Assembly (NCBI GenBank): GCA_040954595.2
Contig: CM082591.2
Location: 1,054,001-1,118,000, forward strand
Length of the DNA stretch: 64,000 nt
Reading direction: 5' to 3'
Source of the DNA: Balanoglossus misakiensis
Lineage: Eukaryota > Hemichordata
How positions within the stretch are numbered: position 1 is the stretch's first letter; each line of letters opens with the position of its first letter. Both the position numbers and the translations under genes were made by a program. This document shows positions 1 through 13,709 of this stretch, in pieces. Below the pieces are notes generated by a model that was given only the letters and a program-made list of their open reading frames with translations, had not been told where the DNA came from and made no database searches.

Positions 1-3000
1 CAATCTCTTGTCTCTATCAAATCTTGTTGGCTGGACATCAAGTTTATGTGGGGAGTACATGGGCCTGAGGACAGATTATCAGCAAAATGATACTCCTCCA
101 ACACTTTTAACTTTGAAGATAAGATCACATTTAATTTTAAAGTCGTTTATCATTAAGTTAATTAAACCAGACACGGGAGATTTTCATAACCTGTTCTGAA
201 CAGGTACCTGGAGGCACCATTGGTGACGCAAGGTTTACTCAATGCAAGATTGTAACACACCCATACATTCCATTGTCTACATCACGAATCGGTACATTGT
301 TTGTTTTCTTACAAACCGTTCCAGTCCATTCTAAGTCTCCCGACCGTGTCCTCATTCAAAGGAGGAGACTCTTTAATAACCACTGATGCCCTGACAGGTC
401 AACACAATGCAACGCCCGCGCATAATTTTTACCAAGTATCCCAGACTGACCTCTTTAAAAATATTTGCTTTAACCTCCACATCATGACAGGCATTTATTG
501 TTCGTGTTTGCGCAGACAATTCTCATTGATTTTTTAGAAATGAAGTATGAGTTTTGAAACAGAACCTGTTAGAGTCTCAACCCAGTTGAAGGTCGGGACA
601 ACTTTTCAATAGTTGACTTGTCCCGTAATTTACCCACTGCTGCAGGGTCAATGAGCGGTCACCGACTGGCGCAGTTTGAAATGAAACTTTCAGGGGGTGG
701 GGGCGATGGGGGTGGAATTCAATACTTTGAAGTTTCGCTACATAACTGATCCTTACCTGTGATCCTAATGTCTCGATCATCCACAGTTGAACTTTCAACG
801 GACAAAAATTGACACACACACACATGTATATTCCCTTGTAAAAAGTCCAATCTTTAAAAAAAGACAGAAAGATTTTATAAAACTGTGGTTCAATCATGGT
901 TATTTACTCCAAATTTATCAGCTCCAATTTTGTCACATGTGTGTTTGATGTTGGGTGTTTGAGGAACAGTCATGTACTCAGAAAAGCTTCTGATATGTAC
1001 AAAACTGTCCACTTGCTCTGGTAGCTGATTAAAAAAGAAAAATAGTATGAAGGATTGATACAGAAAACTGACAGACAAGGAATGGAAAGGCTTAAAGTAG
1101 GAGTGAGAAGAATTGAATTGAAACCATATTAAAAATAGAACTCTCAATAAAAAAAAACATAAAAATTAATATCCTTTGTTTGGAAATTGTATCTCTTCTA
1201 CTTTCAGTTTCACATGTTTTGTAATTATAAGTGATAACTGGGGTGGTTTCGCTGAGTCATGAAATGTTTTTAGATTCACAAACATTACTTTCACTTTGAC
1301 ACTCTATTTAACAAATGATCATTCAGTAGGGTGATATCACAGCTTTCTTTGTAACTAAAAAAGTGTGTGGGCGTGATGAGGCTTGTACTACACTCTTGTT
1401 GACCTATATCTCTCGGTTGTGTGCAACTGGTGTTCATAGAAAGAGGTTGTCTTTACTTCTCCACACATTCTTTCTGTAATATAAAGTTTAAGCTTCAGAT
1501 CCCTGTTTTAAAAACAACACACAGAGGTACTTATTCCCTGTTGGCAAGCCAAGATTGAGATTAGAAACAAACTGATCCCTTTAATCCAAAACCTGAAAGC
1601 TATAGACTTATAATATTAGTTGTGCTGATTTATTAGTGTTCACCTTGAAACTTTAGTTTACAACAACAAAAATTTTCCCTTGACATGACACATATGGACA
1701 GTGTTGTTTAGATCAAATCTGAAATGACCACGGTTTATATCAATAACCCCAAAGCACCATGGAAAATAACATTCCTGAGGAAACTTCCCCAAACTCCTTG
1801 TGAGGAACTAAAACATCAAAATCTTTACTGAACACACCATGTAAAACAGTAAACACAGAGCTACCCAGCACTGACTGAAATGCATCGTGGGAAATGTGCA
1901 ACTTTTTCAATCGACCACAGTGCTTCAAACAAAGGGGTCCAAATGGTCAAGCATGGATCATGCATGTAATTTATTGCATCTTTGTTGTCAATCAGTCTGG
2001 TCTTTCTCCAAAATTCTCAAGGACAGTCGACCTTTTGGTGGATTGCAAAGGTCATTTGGACGATACATACCGAAGTAGATGTTTGTTTCAAAACTCAACA
2101 GGTGCATGTTTGGCAGTCGACTGCAAACTTGATTAGAGACATTTTGATGTTACGTGGCAAAACCTGGCAAGAATTTACAACAATAGGCAATAAAAACAAT
2201 TATATGAAATTAATCATACTGATTGCAAACTGCTTTGATCTGCTGTCAATCAACAAAGCCATCAATTACAACATATGTCAAACTGTGGTCCCTATAGAAT
2301 TTCTGATTTTTGTGACTTTTTCATTTCCACTGAAAAAATGAAGACACCCTTTCATATACACGTAGAGGCTAACTTCAAACCCACCCCTCAACAATTCCAA
2401 ATCTGCGGAAAAGAGGCACCACTCTCACGCTGCCATTCTGGATGGAACACTGGGAATTATACATACACATTTTAACACAAGTGAATCCTGGCATGGCATT
2501 AAAACCAATTTTAATACCAATATCTAATTTTCACTTCTGCTGCACTCAGATAAACCGGCACCAATGAAACAGTGTAAAGGATGTTATATCAGCTATCTGA
2601 TTCTCGGTATTCATTTTCACATCTCATTTTCACAGTTATTCTGATCATAAACTTTCCATTAATTATACTTTGGGTAGTAACCAAATTTTTGCAGAAGTGA
2701 GCCGATTAGCCAGAACAGACCTTCCCACAGCTAAGTGCTATGACCACACGGAGAAAAACCTCAGTTTCTCCCTTCTCTCAGAAAATCAACAAGTTGAGAG
2801 AATGCCGAGCTTAAGCCCAGGTTGCTGGAGACAACATAACAGTCGGTTTCAAATATAGTCACACTATTTTCAGTTTGTCAACTCTGTTATCTGTGAAACA
2901 TTGCTAAATTGTGAACGATATGTTACATTAAAATGCCTTTTTCTATGACTAGCTGGGCCCATGACATGAGTCTGGTGACATATTGCTTGTGGAAATCCCC

Positions 3001-3584
3001 GTTTTGTAAGCTGCGTCTAATTAGTATCGAGGCAAACAATCTAAAAATAGGCACACCTGATGTAATGATTAAAGGGGTATAGGCAATGCAGTCAACTCTG
3101 TTTCCATTTTGTTTTCTAATAAACAGATCTGTGCACAGACAAAAGGGCTATTGTTTATTTCTAAAGAAGAACCCACGTCAAGAAACATGGGTCTTAAATG
3201 TTATAATGTAATTGCTGTCAAACAATCAGAGTGGTCAATCATCATCATGAATAAATCATTACTGGATGTCATGCCCATATGCAAATTGCAAGCGACAAGT
3301 GGCGAGTGAACAGCGCCCCCAACGGTAAACAAATCGTGGGCAGCTATCAATTTTTAATGATGGATTTTTTCCAAGATTTAATTATTATATTTCATGATTA
3401 TTCCCGGACTTTACAAGTCATTATTCTGGAACACGCAAGGACATTCCAGACAATTTTAAATTCCATGGCAACAGATGCAGCAGACAGACTGTCATTCGCT
3501 TTATAATATCACAAATGTGATTTTAATGTCAAGTTTATTAGTATGAAGCTCAAAACCCTCAATACAGAGATTGTAGAATGAAAA
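1..3584. other. Intergenic, no gene recognised
   Basis: I see only short open frames without splice support, codon bias or recognisable domains on either strand. The stretch is AT-rich, ordinary intergenic or distal 3' flank of the gene at 4.4 kb. No long tandem repeat or clear mobile element stands out. Its right edge is the putative POLD1 poly(A) signal. Confidence 0.5.
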
Positions 3585-3590
3585 GTTTAT
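3585..3590 (-). terminator. Putative POLD1 poly(A) signal
   Basis: TTTATT on the plus strand reads AATAAA on the minus strand, about 790 bases past the POLD1 stop codon. The hexamer is common in AT-rich DNA, so this assignment is tentative. Confidence 0.3.
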
Positions 3591-4375
3591 TCTTGCGTAA
3601 AGGAGAAATGAAAGGGGAACCGCGATGTTCCCTTTGTATATTCTGCTGTATATAAATTATTATTGGAAAAAAGGGTTTTAAGACTGTGAAAATTTTCTCG
3701 AGCTTTGAACTTTTGCAAACATTTGTTGACGTAAGGCTGCAGCAATAATCTTAATTTTGGGGTAGAAATCAATGAAATAATTATTTCTCTAGAAATAATA
3801 ATAAACAAAAAAAAACAGAACATAATATACATTTCACAAAGGACTGGTATATTTCTGATTCGGAAGATCAAATTTGGAAATTAAAATAATATCCAGCTTG
3901 AAAATGAAACAGTTTCAACAAAAAAAGATTTTCATACAGAGAATAAGCAAAGAAATAATAAATCATAAAACATTAACTTTTCAGTGCAAGAGAAAAAAAA
4001 ATAAAGTGAACAAATGAAAAGTGATGAAAAGCTTCTCTTTAAGTAAATGCAATGGAAAGTATTTTTAACCACAGAGATACAGTATTTCAGAGGGCAGGGG
4101 GTGTAGCTTATTCATGTGTGTGTAGAAATATCAAGTATGTGTCGCTGGACCAGAATTCACATCTATAATTTTTAGGTCTTATGGTGTAAAGCATTTGTAA
4201 CTCAAAAATATCATGTTTGTATATTTTACATTTCTGAATTCAAAACTTCTCTTTTGAAAGAACTTACTTGCAGTACTAACTCTTAACACTGCCATGTTAC
4301 CAAACATGGCCACCAGGACTAACTTGGGACATCGTTCGACTTCGCTAGACACACAGGTTCCACATCTCCTACACA

Positions 4376-7300
4376 CTACCAGTCTGTTTCTCCGAACCTT
4401 TTGACGATTTTGGACTGAGTATCCAGGTCTTTCTGTACTTTCTTGCGCATGTAGAATATCGGACAGTCACGGCTGAAAACAAACAGAGTAAAGATATTTT
4501 TAGATATCTGAAAATGATTATCTGACCATAGAGGGCACTGGCCAAGATGGCAAACGGCTCAATCACAATTGCAACATAACTTGGAGTGAAAACAATTCAA
4601 TACGCAAAAGTAATAATGATATTTGTTTGTTCTGGTATGCTGTATGTTGTAGGAATCCCTTGTGAAACAACTTACCTTGTACAAAGCACATCTTCATGAA
4701 GACTGCCCTGACAACGTTGGCATTGTGTCCACAACCTGGCAAACTTCTCTTCAAATGCACTCAGCTGAGAAATCTACAAAAAATCATTCAAAATATACAG
4801 CATCCTGATATTGATTGATTTGCAGAAATAAAGCAGCTATGATATTAATAAATTCTATTGACGGCATACTTTTGTTTCACATATGACAAACTGACAATTC
4901 AAGTCTTCCTTGTCTACACACACACACAGTGTCACATGTATACACCTGTATGCACACACACATATACATCCACATGCACACACACACCACACACATACAT
5001 ACATACATACCTCTTTCTGATAGAGCTCTGATTCCCTAGGTTTGCAGTGTCTGCATATAGCTGAGTTGCCCTTGTCCAACAATGCCTTGCATCCAATGCA
5101 AGTTTCTCGTTTCTTTGTGAATGCAGACAATCCGCCTAATTTCGAGTGCACAACTGTCTTGGTGAGTGTGTGGTCACCCTCTGTAATGTAAACAAAATAT
5201 TTCTGTCATGTAAGAAAACAAAAACAGAAAGATTAAATCAGACAGGAATGTTATGTGCAGAAATAATCATCTCTTGACTTTTGTATACTTACTGAGCAAT
5301 ACAGACTCTGCTTTACTTTCACCAAGGATCGGTTCAAATATTCTCAGAAGTGGTTTACTGAGTTGGTTCTCGAGGTAATACTTGGTGTCAATGGGTACAT
5401 TGTGTTCCAGCACGTAGATGGGATCCTGTGAATGGAAACAGTGATTTCTGGTTACCATGGTTATATTATAATGTAGTGTTAACTACACAGGATATGCATT
5501 ATTTGGAATTTACTGGTGATACCCAAGTTTTGTTAGATCTAATTAACAATTATCATGAGTACTATCTGGATGTTTTTTTAAAAACCAGTAACCACATTTT
5601 TTTTAGCTGTCATGATCAAATGCTTTATATCTTACCTCAGAGTTCATATAAGCTGCTGAACCCTTAACACCGGCGGTAATCACATAAGGAACTCGGTCGC
5701 CGAGATGTGGTGCACTGCCTGGGTCACGCTTACGCATTCTGCAGAAAAACAAGAAATATTTTTACATGTAGGGAGGTATAAATTTACTGTAAAGAAAAAC
5801 ATTTTATGATAGGGTAGGGGTTACCCCCTTGGTAAGAACACTGTTCTGAATCCCATTGTTTATAATGGAGTGGAGTGGAGTGGGGTAAACCATTGCACTA
5901 GGATATAGGGGTGGCAGGATTAAACCATCTTTACCTGGCAGCGAGTTCGACATGCGCCTGTTTGGCAGTATAATTATCTCCGGTCTTGGTTAATTCTTTC
6001 GTGATGACCAGCTGCGAAATATCAACTCTGTTGCATAACAAATCTGATATTGTCTGCTTTGCATGTTCAACGGCTCCATCTGGGTCCCTAAAACAAAAAA
6101 GAATGTCTCATGAAATTAAGAAAATTAATGGTACTCAAACTTCTGCATAACTTCACAAAACGATTTAATCTAACGACTTGAATTCGCAGTAAATAACACG
6201 TTCGATTCTAAGCTAATCTGTTTCAAATATGAACTATTTTAAATGCTTCCTGCCACTGGAAAAAATGCATATGATTTTATAACAATTACAAATCCTCTGT
6301 CTCTAATGGCCAAAAGTCCATTCAAGGAATACAGGGTGTCCATACCTTTCAATCAAAATCTTCTGTAGGCAGGTATTGATGAGGTTAGCCACTAAGGGGC
6401 TATTGTCTCTCCTGACTGTCTCGATGCCTTTACAATCCATCTTGTCATGTACGTCAGCTTTGGTGAAGTACAGACCAGCATATCGCTTCTTGTTGATTAG
6501 TAAGTATGGAAAGTACACCTGGGAGAATAATAAACAAAACAAAGTTAAACTAACAAATAAACAAACATACAGACAAACATACAAAGTTCAATGTCACAAT
6601 GTCTTGTTCACAGAGAGTTTTGAAGCCATGTGGAGATCTTTGGAAAACCAACTACGCATTCTAAAGGTTTTCTGAAGAAATCCTGGGGCAGGATAAAAGG
6701 TAGATTTAAAAGCCAGAGGTGAAATTCCGAAGTACCTTTTCGAATTCTAACTTGATGGGTTTCACAAAATGACTGGTGATGTACTCTGCAGCCTCTTTGC
6801 CAAGTTCCATGCTATCAGCAACCGTCTCCACTCCAAATTTCACCATAACGGAATCTGTATCACCATAAATTACCTAGAAGGGTAAAAAATGATCATCATT
6901 TGAAGTTTCGAAGGAGAGTTTGAAACCAAATGTATCAGGGGTCAAACAAAAACAACGTAAATATCAAAAACGTTACTTTATAAGTAATCATTCTCTCTTT
7001 CCACCGCTTGCAGGATTTGACACACACCTTTGCATCATGCTTGTACCCATTTGCAACAGTATATTTATCCTCCACAAGCTGCTTGGATCTTTCGATCATC
7101 TGTCGACCAAATGCTGTGACACTCTGAAACAACAAAGCCCGTAGTAAGTACAATTATGATACTCAAAAGCACTGGCAATGACTGACGCATTTTGATTATG
7201 ATCTCTGGAAATCAACCCAAGCAACTTGAGCATTACACTAACCTGTGATATTTCTAAACAAGGCAGTTTTCCGACTTGAGCTCCTGTGAAACCATACACA

Positions 7301-10300
7301 GAGTTGGCACTGATTTTCAGCGCTAACTGACGGCCATCCAACACTTTCTTACGGAAGGGATCGGTCTCCTGTTTCAGTTCAGCCTTTGCCCTGACAAAAA
7401 TTAAACAGAATTCCTTAATATATAATAATAATAGTATAGATGAATCTGCATTTGGAGAATTGACAGATTTCAAGTGGACAATGCAACAGGGATCTTGTAA
7501 TTACAGTTCTTACCTTTTTCTAGCACTCAGCAAGTTTTCCAGAATTTCAGGCAGGAGACCTTTACGGAGGGAGTGTTTGACAAAATAATTCCCAGATGGA
7601 GTCTTGATGTATTCCTCTGGTGAAAGCCTGAAAGGGAAGTATATAAAACAATTATACAATATGAACTAAAAACCATATAAGTATAGATTGACAATTAGAT
7701 TATTAACTGTGTACATGAAATACACATTACAACTGGTGATGCATTATTGCCATCAATGCATTACGCGCAAATCACATATTATTGAAAACTAGATTCTAGC
7801 TCACCTGCTCCGCATATCCTGAGATAACAAAGTAGTATAGCACAGATTATGCGCCATCATGATGGAGGGATACAAAGAAGAGAAATCAAGCGTTGTTATG
7901 GGCATGTCGTAATAACCTTTTGCGGGTTCTATGACGGTTGCTCCAGTGTAGTCTTCTCCAGCTTCTCCTTTGTGTGCTGGCATCACCAAGTCTTGTTCTT
8001 TAGCCTGCAAAATTATACGAGTTCATTAAAAGGTACTGTAGCTGAAAGTTTTTTTTTTTTTCAGAGTTGATATCTGCAGGGGGAAGAGGGGGGTTGCCAA
8101 ACAAATGACAGAAACATTGACGCCACAACCGAAGTGGAAAGGAAACATTATGACCGAGTGATGAAGGGTCCCCAACTCGCAATCAGACGGTTGACACGGG
8201 GATGATGGATAAAACAAAAGATACATACTTTTCTGAGCAGCTGTGAGACAACTTTGATCTGTTGACCTCTGGATAACAGGTAACTAAGAGGAACACCAGT
8301 AACTCTGGCCATCTCCATGTAATTGATAACGCACATCAACTTCTCCAGCAATCGGAGAGGCAACATGGCGTCTTTAAGACAGTACACAGCAAGACGTCTT
8401 CTGGTCTGTTCATTGCCGTTCTGAAAACGAAAAAGATCACACATCAGACCGTGCGGTGAAAATCCATCGTGTAATCAAGAATTCTTGTAATTTCTTCTAT
8501 GCAGTATAATTTCTTTTCACTGTACTTGACAGCACATTCATGGTTAAGTGATGATGTTTAGGATATTTGTAGAGTAAGACTTTCTGGGATTAAAAATTGT
8601 TTTTTCGCAAGTATTGGTTTTATAAACCTGAGCGCCGTATATTCATTCCACCCCACTGATTCTTTAACTCACTTGTAGGTCTGTGATTATGGAGTGTTGA
8701 ACGTCTTCTTTCTGTTCTTGTAAGAAATGAAAACTGACTGCGTTCAGGGTATAAGAACGCAGTTTGTAGTCACGAAAGAGAATCTGAAACATCAGAAAAA
8801 AATTTAAAGTTAAAGGGGAATACGGTATACCCATAATTATGCATCTACTGGGGCTTTAAACCTTTCAACCCCAGTTCCCGTTTTAGACGTCCACCCTTAC
8901 CATAGAAAACAATGAGTTTGGACTGAACCATAGTGGTGAAAGGGTTAAGTGGGACATGAAGCAAAGAGGGGAAAACGTACCAAGAGTAAATCAAACTGTA
9001 TCCTGCCCTCGGTGTTGATAACTTTCATCTCTCTGGCACCCATCTGTTTAGATTGGAACTTTGTATCTCTCATAGTTGTCCTCATTTCTGGGATTCTGCC
9101 CAGGAATGGAAAACTGGAAATTTTCAAACTGGCTGCTCGGTTCAGGAGGTAAGGCAGATCGAAGTTTTGAATGTTGTAGCCGGTCAAGATGTCCGGGTCC
9201 ACGGACTGAACGAACTCGCACCATGCCTGGAGAGAATAAACAACAAACATGTAAACAAACATTGGGCAAAACATGTAATGCGATGAATCTGTACAAGCTA
9301 ACCAGGCGACAGATGCAATAGAAAGACTTAACAACAGTGGCAACCAGCTAACACTCAGTGGGCGACCCGTAGTCCCCCCAGTCTTAGCAAATCAGAAATG
9401 AACCCCTAGTAATAATCTGTACTTTACCTTGAGTAAATCTGATTCTTTGTTGAAAGAGAACACTTGACTGCCAACGATTGATTGACAAGACTTCAAAGTG
9501 AAAACATTCCGGACAAAGGGGTTCTTCTCGCCTTGTCTAATCACCATGTTAGCAATCTGTATCACTGGGTCCTTCTCTGGTTCAGGGAATATACCTGGTG
9601 TGTGAAGAAACGATATCATTGGTGCCATACTTAATGGAATACAATCATTTCTGGTTTAAAAATCAGTGTCAGACTTTGTGTTGTGCTCAATAGGGAATTC
9701 AAACATTAAATATTCTACTGTTCTAAATTCCACAAAGTACTCATGGAATGCACATACCTTTCCTGCCAGCGCACTCGATGTCAAAACTGAGAATTCGGAA
9801 CGGCGCCACTTTTTGCCATTCTCCCTCGGCTGGATAGCTGACGATCTGATCCCAAGCCACGTCTAGTTCTAGCTGACACTTTGACACCGGTCTTGGACCT
9901 TTGCTGTCATGACTACGCAGTCTGTAACTACCAGCTGGCACCTTAATCCAGTTACAGCCAACAACATCAGTGTCCACCATGAATCTGCAGACGATAAAAA
10001 TTAAATGTTTGATAAAAATTGAAAATTTCAAATACATGTATAAAATTCGGGTGGTGGTAAACCATGCATATTTCAAGGCCTCATTGTTCAGTTTCAAACC
10101 ACATCAGCTATGTTCTTATATTAATTATTCACTGTTCAGGGCCCAGGTCTTGGAATTGAGAATATAACCCCATGCTTCAGCCAATCAGAGGGCTGGTTTC
10201 ACCTCACCTGATTTCAAAATCAATGTTGCTCTCATATGCCTGGTATCCTCTGTCTGTGAATGGAGGACACTGAAATCCTGTCTCCAAGATCCTCTTGCAT

Positions 10301-11428
10301 GGGGCGATCAGTTTTGGCAACGCCATGGTGATCTTGAGAAATGGCAGGGACTTGTTGCCGTGGTAACCATAAATACCTACAGTGTGGATGAAGCAGAAAA
10401 ATCCAAGGTTGGCGTGATGATAGTTTTCAAGTAAAGATTTGATATTTTGTTTCTTACATGTTTCTCAATTATTTTACATTATGCTATAAATCATAATCTC
10501 AGTTTTACATGTGTGCCTGGAATTTTGGCACCCTTAGCTTTATACTCACTCTCTTTGATGCACATATCCACAGCCAGTACAGCTTGTGATATGTTAGCCT
10601 TATTTGACCTCATGTCATGGATAACCGCGGCATTCAGCCTGTTCTGGAAAACGGCACAATGCTCGCTCTTGAAATTGGCAGGTGCCGGAACATAGAAGTA
10701 CGGAGCGAATCCATGAATGTGACAGAGTAAGCTGTTCTCTTCCATGGTGATGCCAAACATCCGGATAATTGGCACTGGTCCAAGGGTTGATCCTGGCATG
10801 CCAGACAGTGGTTGTCCTGGTGAAAGAAAAGATGTTACAGTCTTGCATAATGTTCTCCGAGAGATCACTGGCTCTTCTATATCACGCAAACAAACATGAT
10901 TGATACATTTTCTCAGAAAACAACTGAGAGAAAATACCTTGGTAGTGTTCGACATCAATTTGTTGAAAAGTGATGGAGTCTGTTTTGGGGTCAATATTTG
11001 GTGGAGGAGGTCTTGCCCATTTGCTTTTCAAGCTGTCGAGGTCGCAACCTGTAATACAAAAACCAAGGAAAGTAATGAGTGAAACATATCTTTCTACAAG
11101 TTTACTTACAGCACTGCAGAAATGGAACCACACTTTTTTTTGGTCTAATATCGCTACATGATGTATCAGCAGATTAGAAAATAACTCTTGAATCGTAGTG
11201 TCAATTTCACTTACCATTCAGTACGCACTTAAAAGTCTGTATGGATGCACCAGATCCCTGTGAACTCTGACTGCCACCATTCTGGCTCTGGGCAAGTTCA
11301 GCCTCTACCTGCTCATAATATGCAAGCTCTTCTTCAAATGATACTGGGTCATCATCAATGTCCAGCTTGGATTTCTTACCAAAGCCACTGCTGCCTTGAC
11401 TGGACGTGATTTTGCGTTTGGACTCCAT
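4376..11428 (-). CDS. POLD1: DNA polymerase delta catalytic subunit, 21 coding exons, 1108 aa
   Basis: Family-B replicative polymerase for lagging-strand synthesis and proofreading in the nucleus. Coding exons (5'->3'): 11428-11215, 11048-10938, 10816-10550, 10376-10208, 9984-9758, 9594-9428, 9226-8981, 8783-8673, 8420-8229, 8004-7805, 7627-7514, 7390-7243, 7123-7028, 6873-6736, 6518-6346, 6087-5935, 5738-5636, 5425-5293, 5180-5011, 4773-4676, 4472-4376. They sum to 3327 nt, all in frame. The 1108 aa product is within one residue of the human length as I recall it. Visible motifs: Exo I FDIEC (~321), Exo II NIQNFD (~403), Exo III YCLKD (~517), Pol [10 protein letters not shown] (~608), Pol [10 protein letters not shown] (~698), Pol C YGDTDS (~757), CysA (CIGC...CRHC, from ~1015) and the CysB cluster ligands (C1062, C1065, C1075, C1080). 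All catalytic carboxylates are present, so the enzyme looks intact. A 3' splice acceptor (gacag) lies one base before the ATG, so the 5' UTR is split by an intron. Confidence 0.98.
4916..5010. repeat. (CA)n/(CATA)n microsatellite in a POLD1 intron
   Basis: Imperfect CACA, then perfect ACAT repeats. On the minus strand the tract begins exactly at the 5' splice site of the exon ending at 5011, so the donor GTATGT is itself the first repeat unit. Confidence 0.9.
8856..8948. mobile_element. 93-bp TTAA-ended MITE-like inverted repeat, copy 1
   Basis: Starts TTAAACCTTTCAACC and ends GGTGAAAGGGTTAA. The core (TACCATAGAAAACAATG, GTTTGGACTGAACC) recurs in the copies at 42825, 46061, 48956 and 63721. 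It lies in a POLD1 intron. Confidence 0.75.
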
Positions 11429-11895
11429 CCTGTCAGAAAGCCAAGTTTACAATGTCCTCATTATATTAAGACTACATGTATTTCATAAAAATGTCATCGT
11501 TGACAGAAAATTCAACAGAATGGGGAGCATATACGTACACGAAATCAACACTACAATATCCATGTGCAATAAATGTCCTACAACCAAAGGCTAATATTTT
11601 TTTCATTCTGGAGCCAATTTATACGACACAACATAAGTTTTCCACACCATTTCTTTATTGGAGGGTTGGGGTTGTGCAAACTACATTTTCACCAAACAAA
11701 AACCAATCATTTCGATGTTAGGATGTAGACTACATTGTGATGTGCATTGCAACTTGTGTTGAAAACGACACGTCATGAAACGGGACAGTTTTTGTCAACA
11801 TTCTCTGAACTCAGTAAATGTCTGTTCGCCTGAGCGTATAAAATATATAAGCCGCACAATATCAAACGTTTTGCTGCTTTTAATCATGAACTTAC

Positions 11896-12122
11896 CTTCT
11901 GCAAAGTCCTGGCACAACCAAGCAAGGTCAACACTTCCCCTTCGAAAACGGCGGGACTACACGCACGCCCACCTTCTATGACAAGCCACCGGATTGGCTT
12001 CTTTCAACTATATGCTAAATAATGGGCCAATAGACTTCGTTGTAATACACACCCATGGCGGAATGCAATGTTTATATCCAGTTCATTTCCATGGTGTAAC
12101 CTACGACCTGTCACATTGCATC
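11896..12122. promoter_or_regulatory. Compact bidirectional promoter and POLD1 non-coding first exon
   Basis: On the minus strand a consensus donor (CAGAAG|GTAAG) ends at 11896. Together with the acceptor just upstream of the POLD1 ATG, it defines a non-coding first exon beginning near 11980. The divergent sulfotransferase ATG is at 12123, so both transcripts must start within about 150-230 bp. Two CCAAT boxes in opposite orientation (ATTGG near 11993, CCAAT near 12027) lie between them. Start sites themselves are inferred. Confidence 0.6.
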
Positions 12123-13709
12123 ATGAATAGGCGACGTGTAAAGTATACGGCGATACTCCTGTCTGCTATTTCGGGTTTACTTTACATTTTCCACTACCAC
12201 AATCGATCAAACCTTAGCAAAGAACTATACCGAGCTGGACAAAATTCACGATTATCTGAAGTCGAAAGTGTACAACTACCAAAGATCCAATGCAATGACG
12301 GTGTAACGTGGACCAAAGAGTCAGTGCCGATTACAGGTGAAATATACTAGTTAAGATCATGTTCATTTCATAAACGGAAAACGTTTAGATTCTTTTTCTG
12401 GTATGACAGTAACTTAACAACCACTTTCTCATGGATAGTTTGAACGCGTGTCACGGTAGACGTGTCCGCACGACGCGAGAGTCGGAATTTTCATAAGCTG
12501 ATGCAATGCAATGACTTGCTGATTTCCACTTACTGAATACAACAAAAGCCTAGCTGGCCTTGATATCGTGCAGAGATATTGTAAAAATGTGATGTGTCGC
12601 CCTGAACGGAAATGAAACAGACTGTTCCGAAAATATTCCTTCCCCTTTTTCCAGTAAACGTTTTTGCGCCCTGGGAAAAGTTTAATTTGTTGGGCAATCG
12701 GGAATTACACCAAAATAAAAGTAATTAATGAACGAAAATATTTACCGATTTGTTTTCAGGACTACTTGGAGCTCCAGGATCTGGGTTGCTATGGTTACGT
12801 GCAATAATTGAGCAGCTGACTGGTTATTATTCGGGAAGTGTTTATCAAGATTTTCCAAAAGAGTTCAAAGGTGAAGGCAAGAAAGATGGGGTGAGTTACA
12901 ACTCTAAATTTCCATCCCCGCAAAAGAATGGATTCTTCCACTGACGAAATAGTTGTTGTTGTTGTTGTTTTTGTTGTTATTTACACAGGTACTTACAGTG
13001 ATGTCATATGACGCGCACAGACTTCCTGAAATGCAGGCAGGCATTATTTTATATCGCAACATCAAAGACAGTGTTCAAAGTGACTACATTACCAGACAGT
13101 ACTATTCCAGTCACTCAAACCAGAGTATTGATGATTTCAACGCAGATTATGATGGTAAAGTCTTTGTCATTTGCAAGATGTACTTTATTCAGCTAACTTT
13201 TTACCACTTCTACTTTCGTGGATACCATGTTGAAATAACCTCTGATGCTTCACAAGGAAAAGCTTGTTTTTCTCTTTAATATATAACAAAAAAAACAATT
13301 TTTGTTTCTTACAGTTGCAAGATGGAGAGAATTTATTCACCATAACATCAATGAGTGGGAAGAAACATATCGACTTTACTTTGGAGAAAAAATACCATAT
13401 TTGGTAATTAAGTACGATAATCTCATCGACCCAGAAAAATTAAAATTTGAACTCTACAGGATTGCGCGTTACCTTGGCGTTCATCCGATGGATGATCTGA
13501 TAGACTGCGTTTCGCAAAATGCCAGATATTTCAAGTTCAGGCCAGTGAAGTTGAACTTAAATTTTGACGCATACGACCTGTTGCTATGGGAAGATATCAT
13601 CAAAATGGACAAGTTTGAGAAATACATCAAGCGTGTGGTGGATGAGATTTATGCCAAAGCTGACCCTTCACCGGTCGGACAAAACCAAGTGCTGCTGCCT
13701 GAGTCATAG
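12123..13709 (+). CDS. WSCD-like type II membrane sulfotransferase, 4 exons, 301 aa
   Basis: Exons 12123-12336, 12760-12890, 12989-13154, 13315-13709, in frame. The start MNRRRVKYTAILLSAISGLL gives a short basic cytosolic end and one signal-anchor helix, as in Golgi sulfotransferases. An in-frame upstream ATG at 11994 is less likely because it would bury this anchor. Exon 2 opens with GAPGSG followed by WLRAIIEQLTG, resembling the 5'-phosphosulfate loop and following helix of WSCD proteins. Exon 3 has YRNIKDSVQSDY, matching the 3'-phosphate (PAPS) binding segment. It lacks the WSC domains of vertebrate WSCD1/2 and is much shorter. The segment after the PSB loop reads VLTVMSYDAHR where relatives usually have a KTH-type motif, so catalysis may be altered. 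Acceptor substrate unknown. Confidence 0.85.
12952..12978 (+). repeat. (GTT)n microsatellite at a 3' splice site
   Basis: GTT repeats ending 10 bp before the acceptor of sulfotransferase exon 3. They probably supply its pyrimidine-rich tract. Confidence 0.85.

Noticed and set aside
11994-12122. Upstream in-frame start for the sulfotransferase
   Set aside because: It would add 43 residues before a typical signal anchor and use sequence that looks like the shared promoter.
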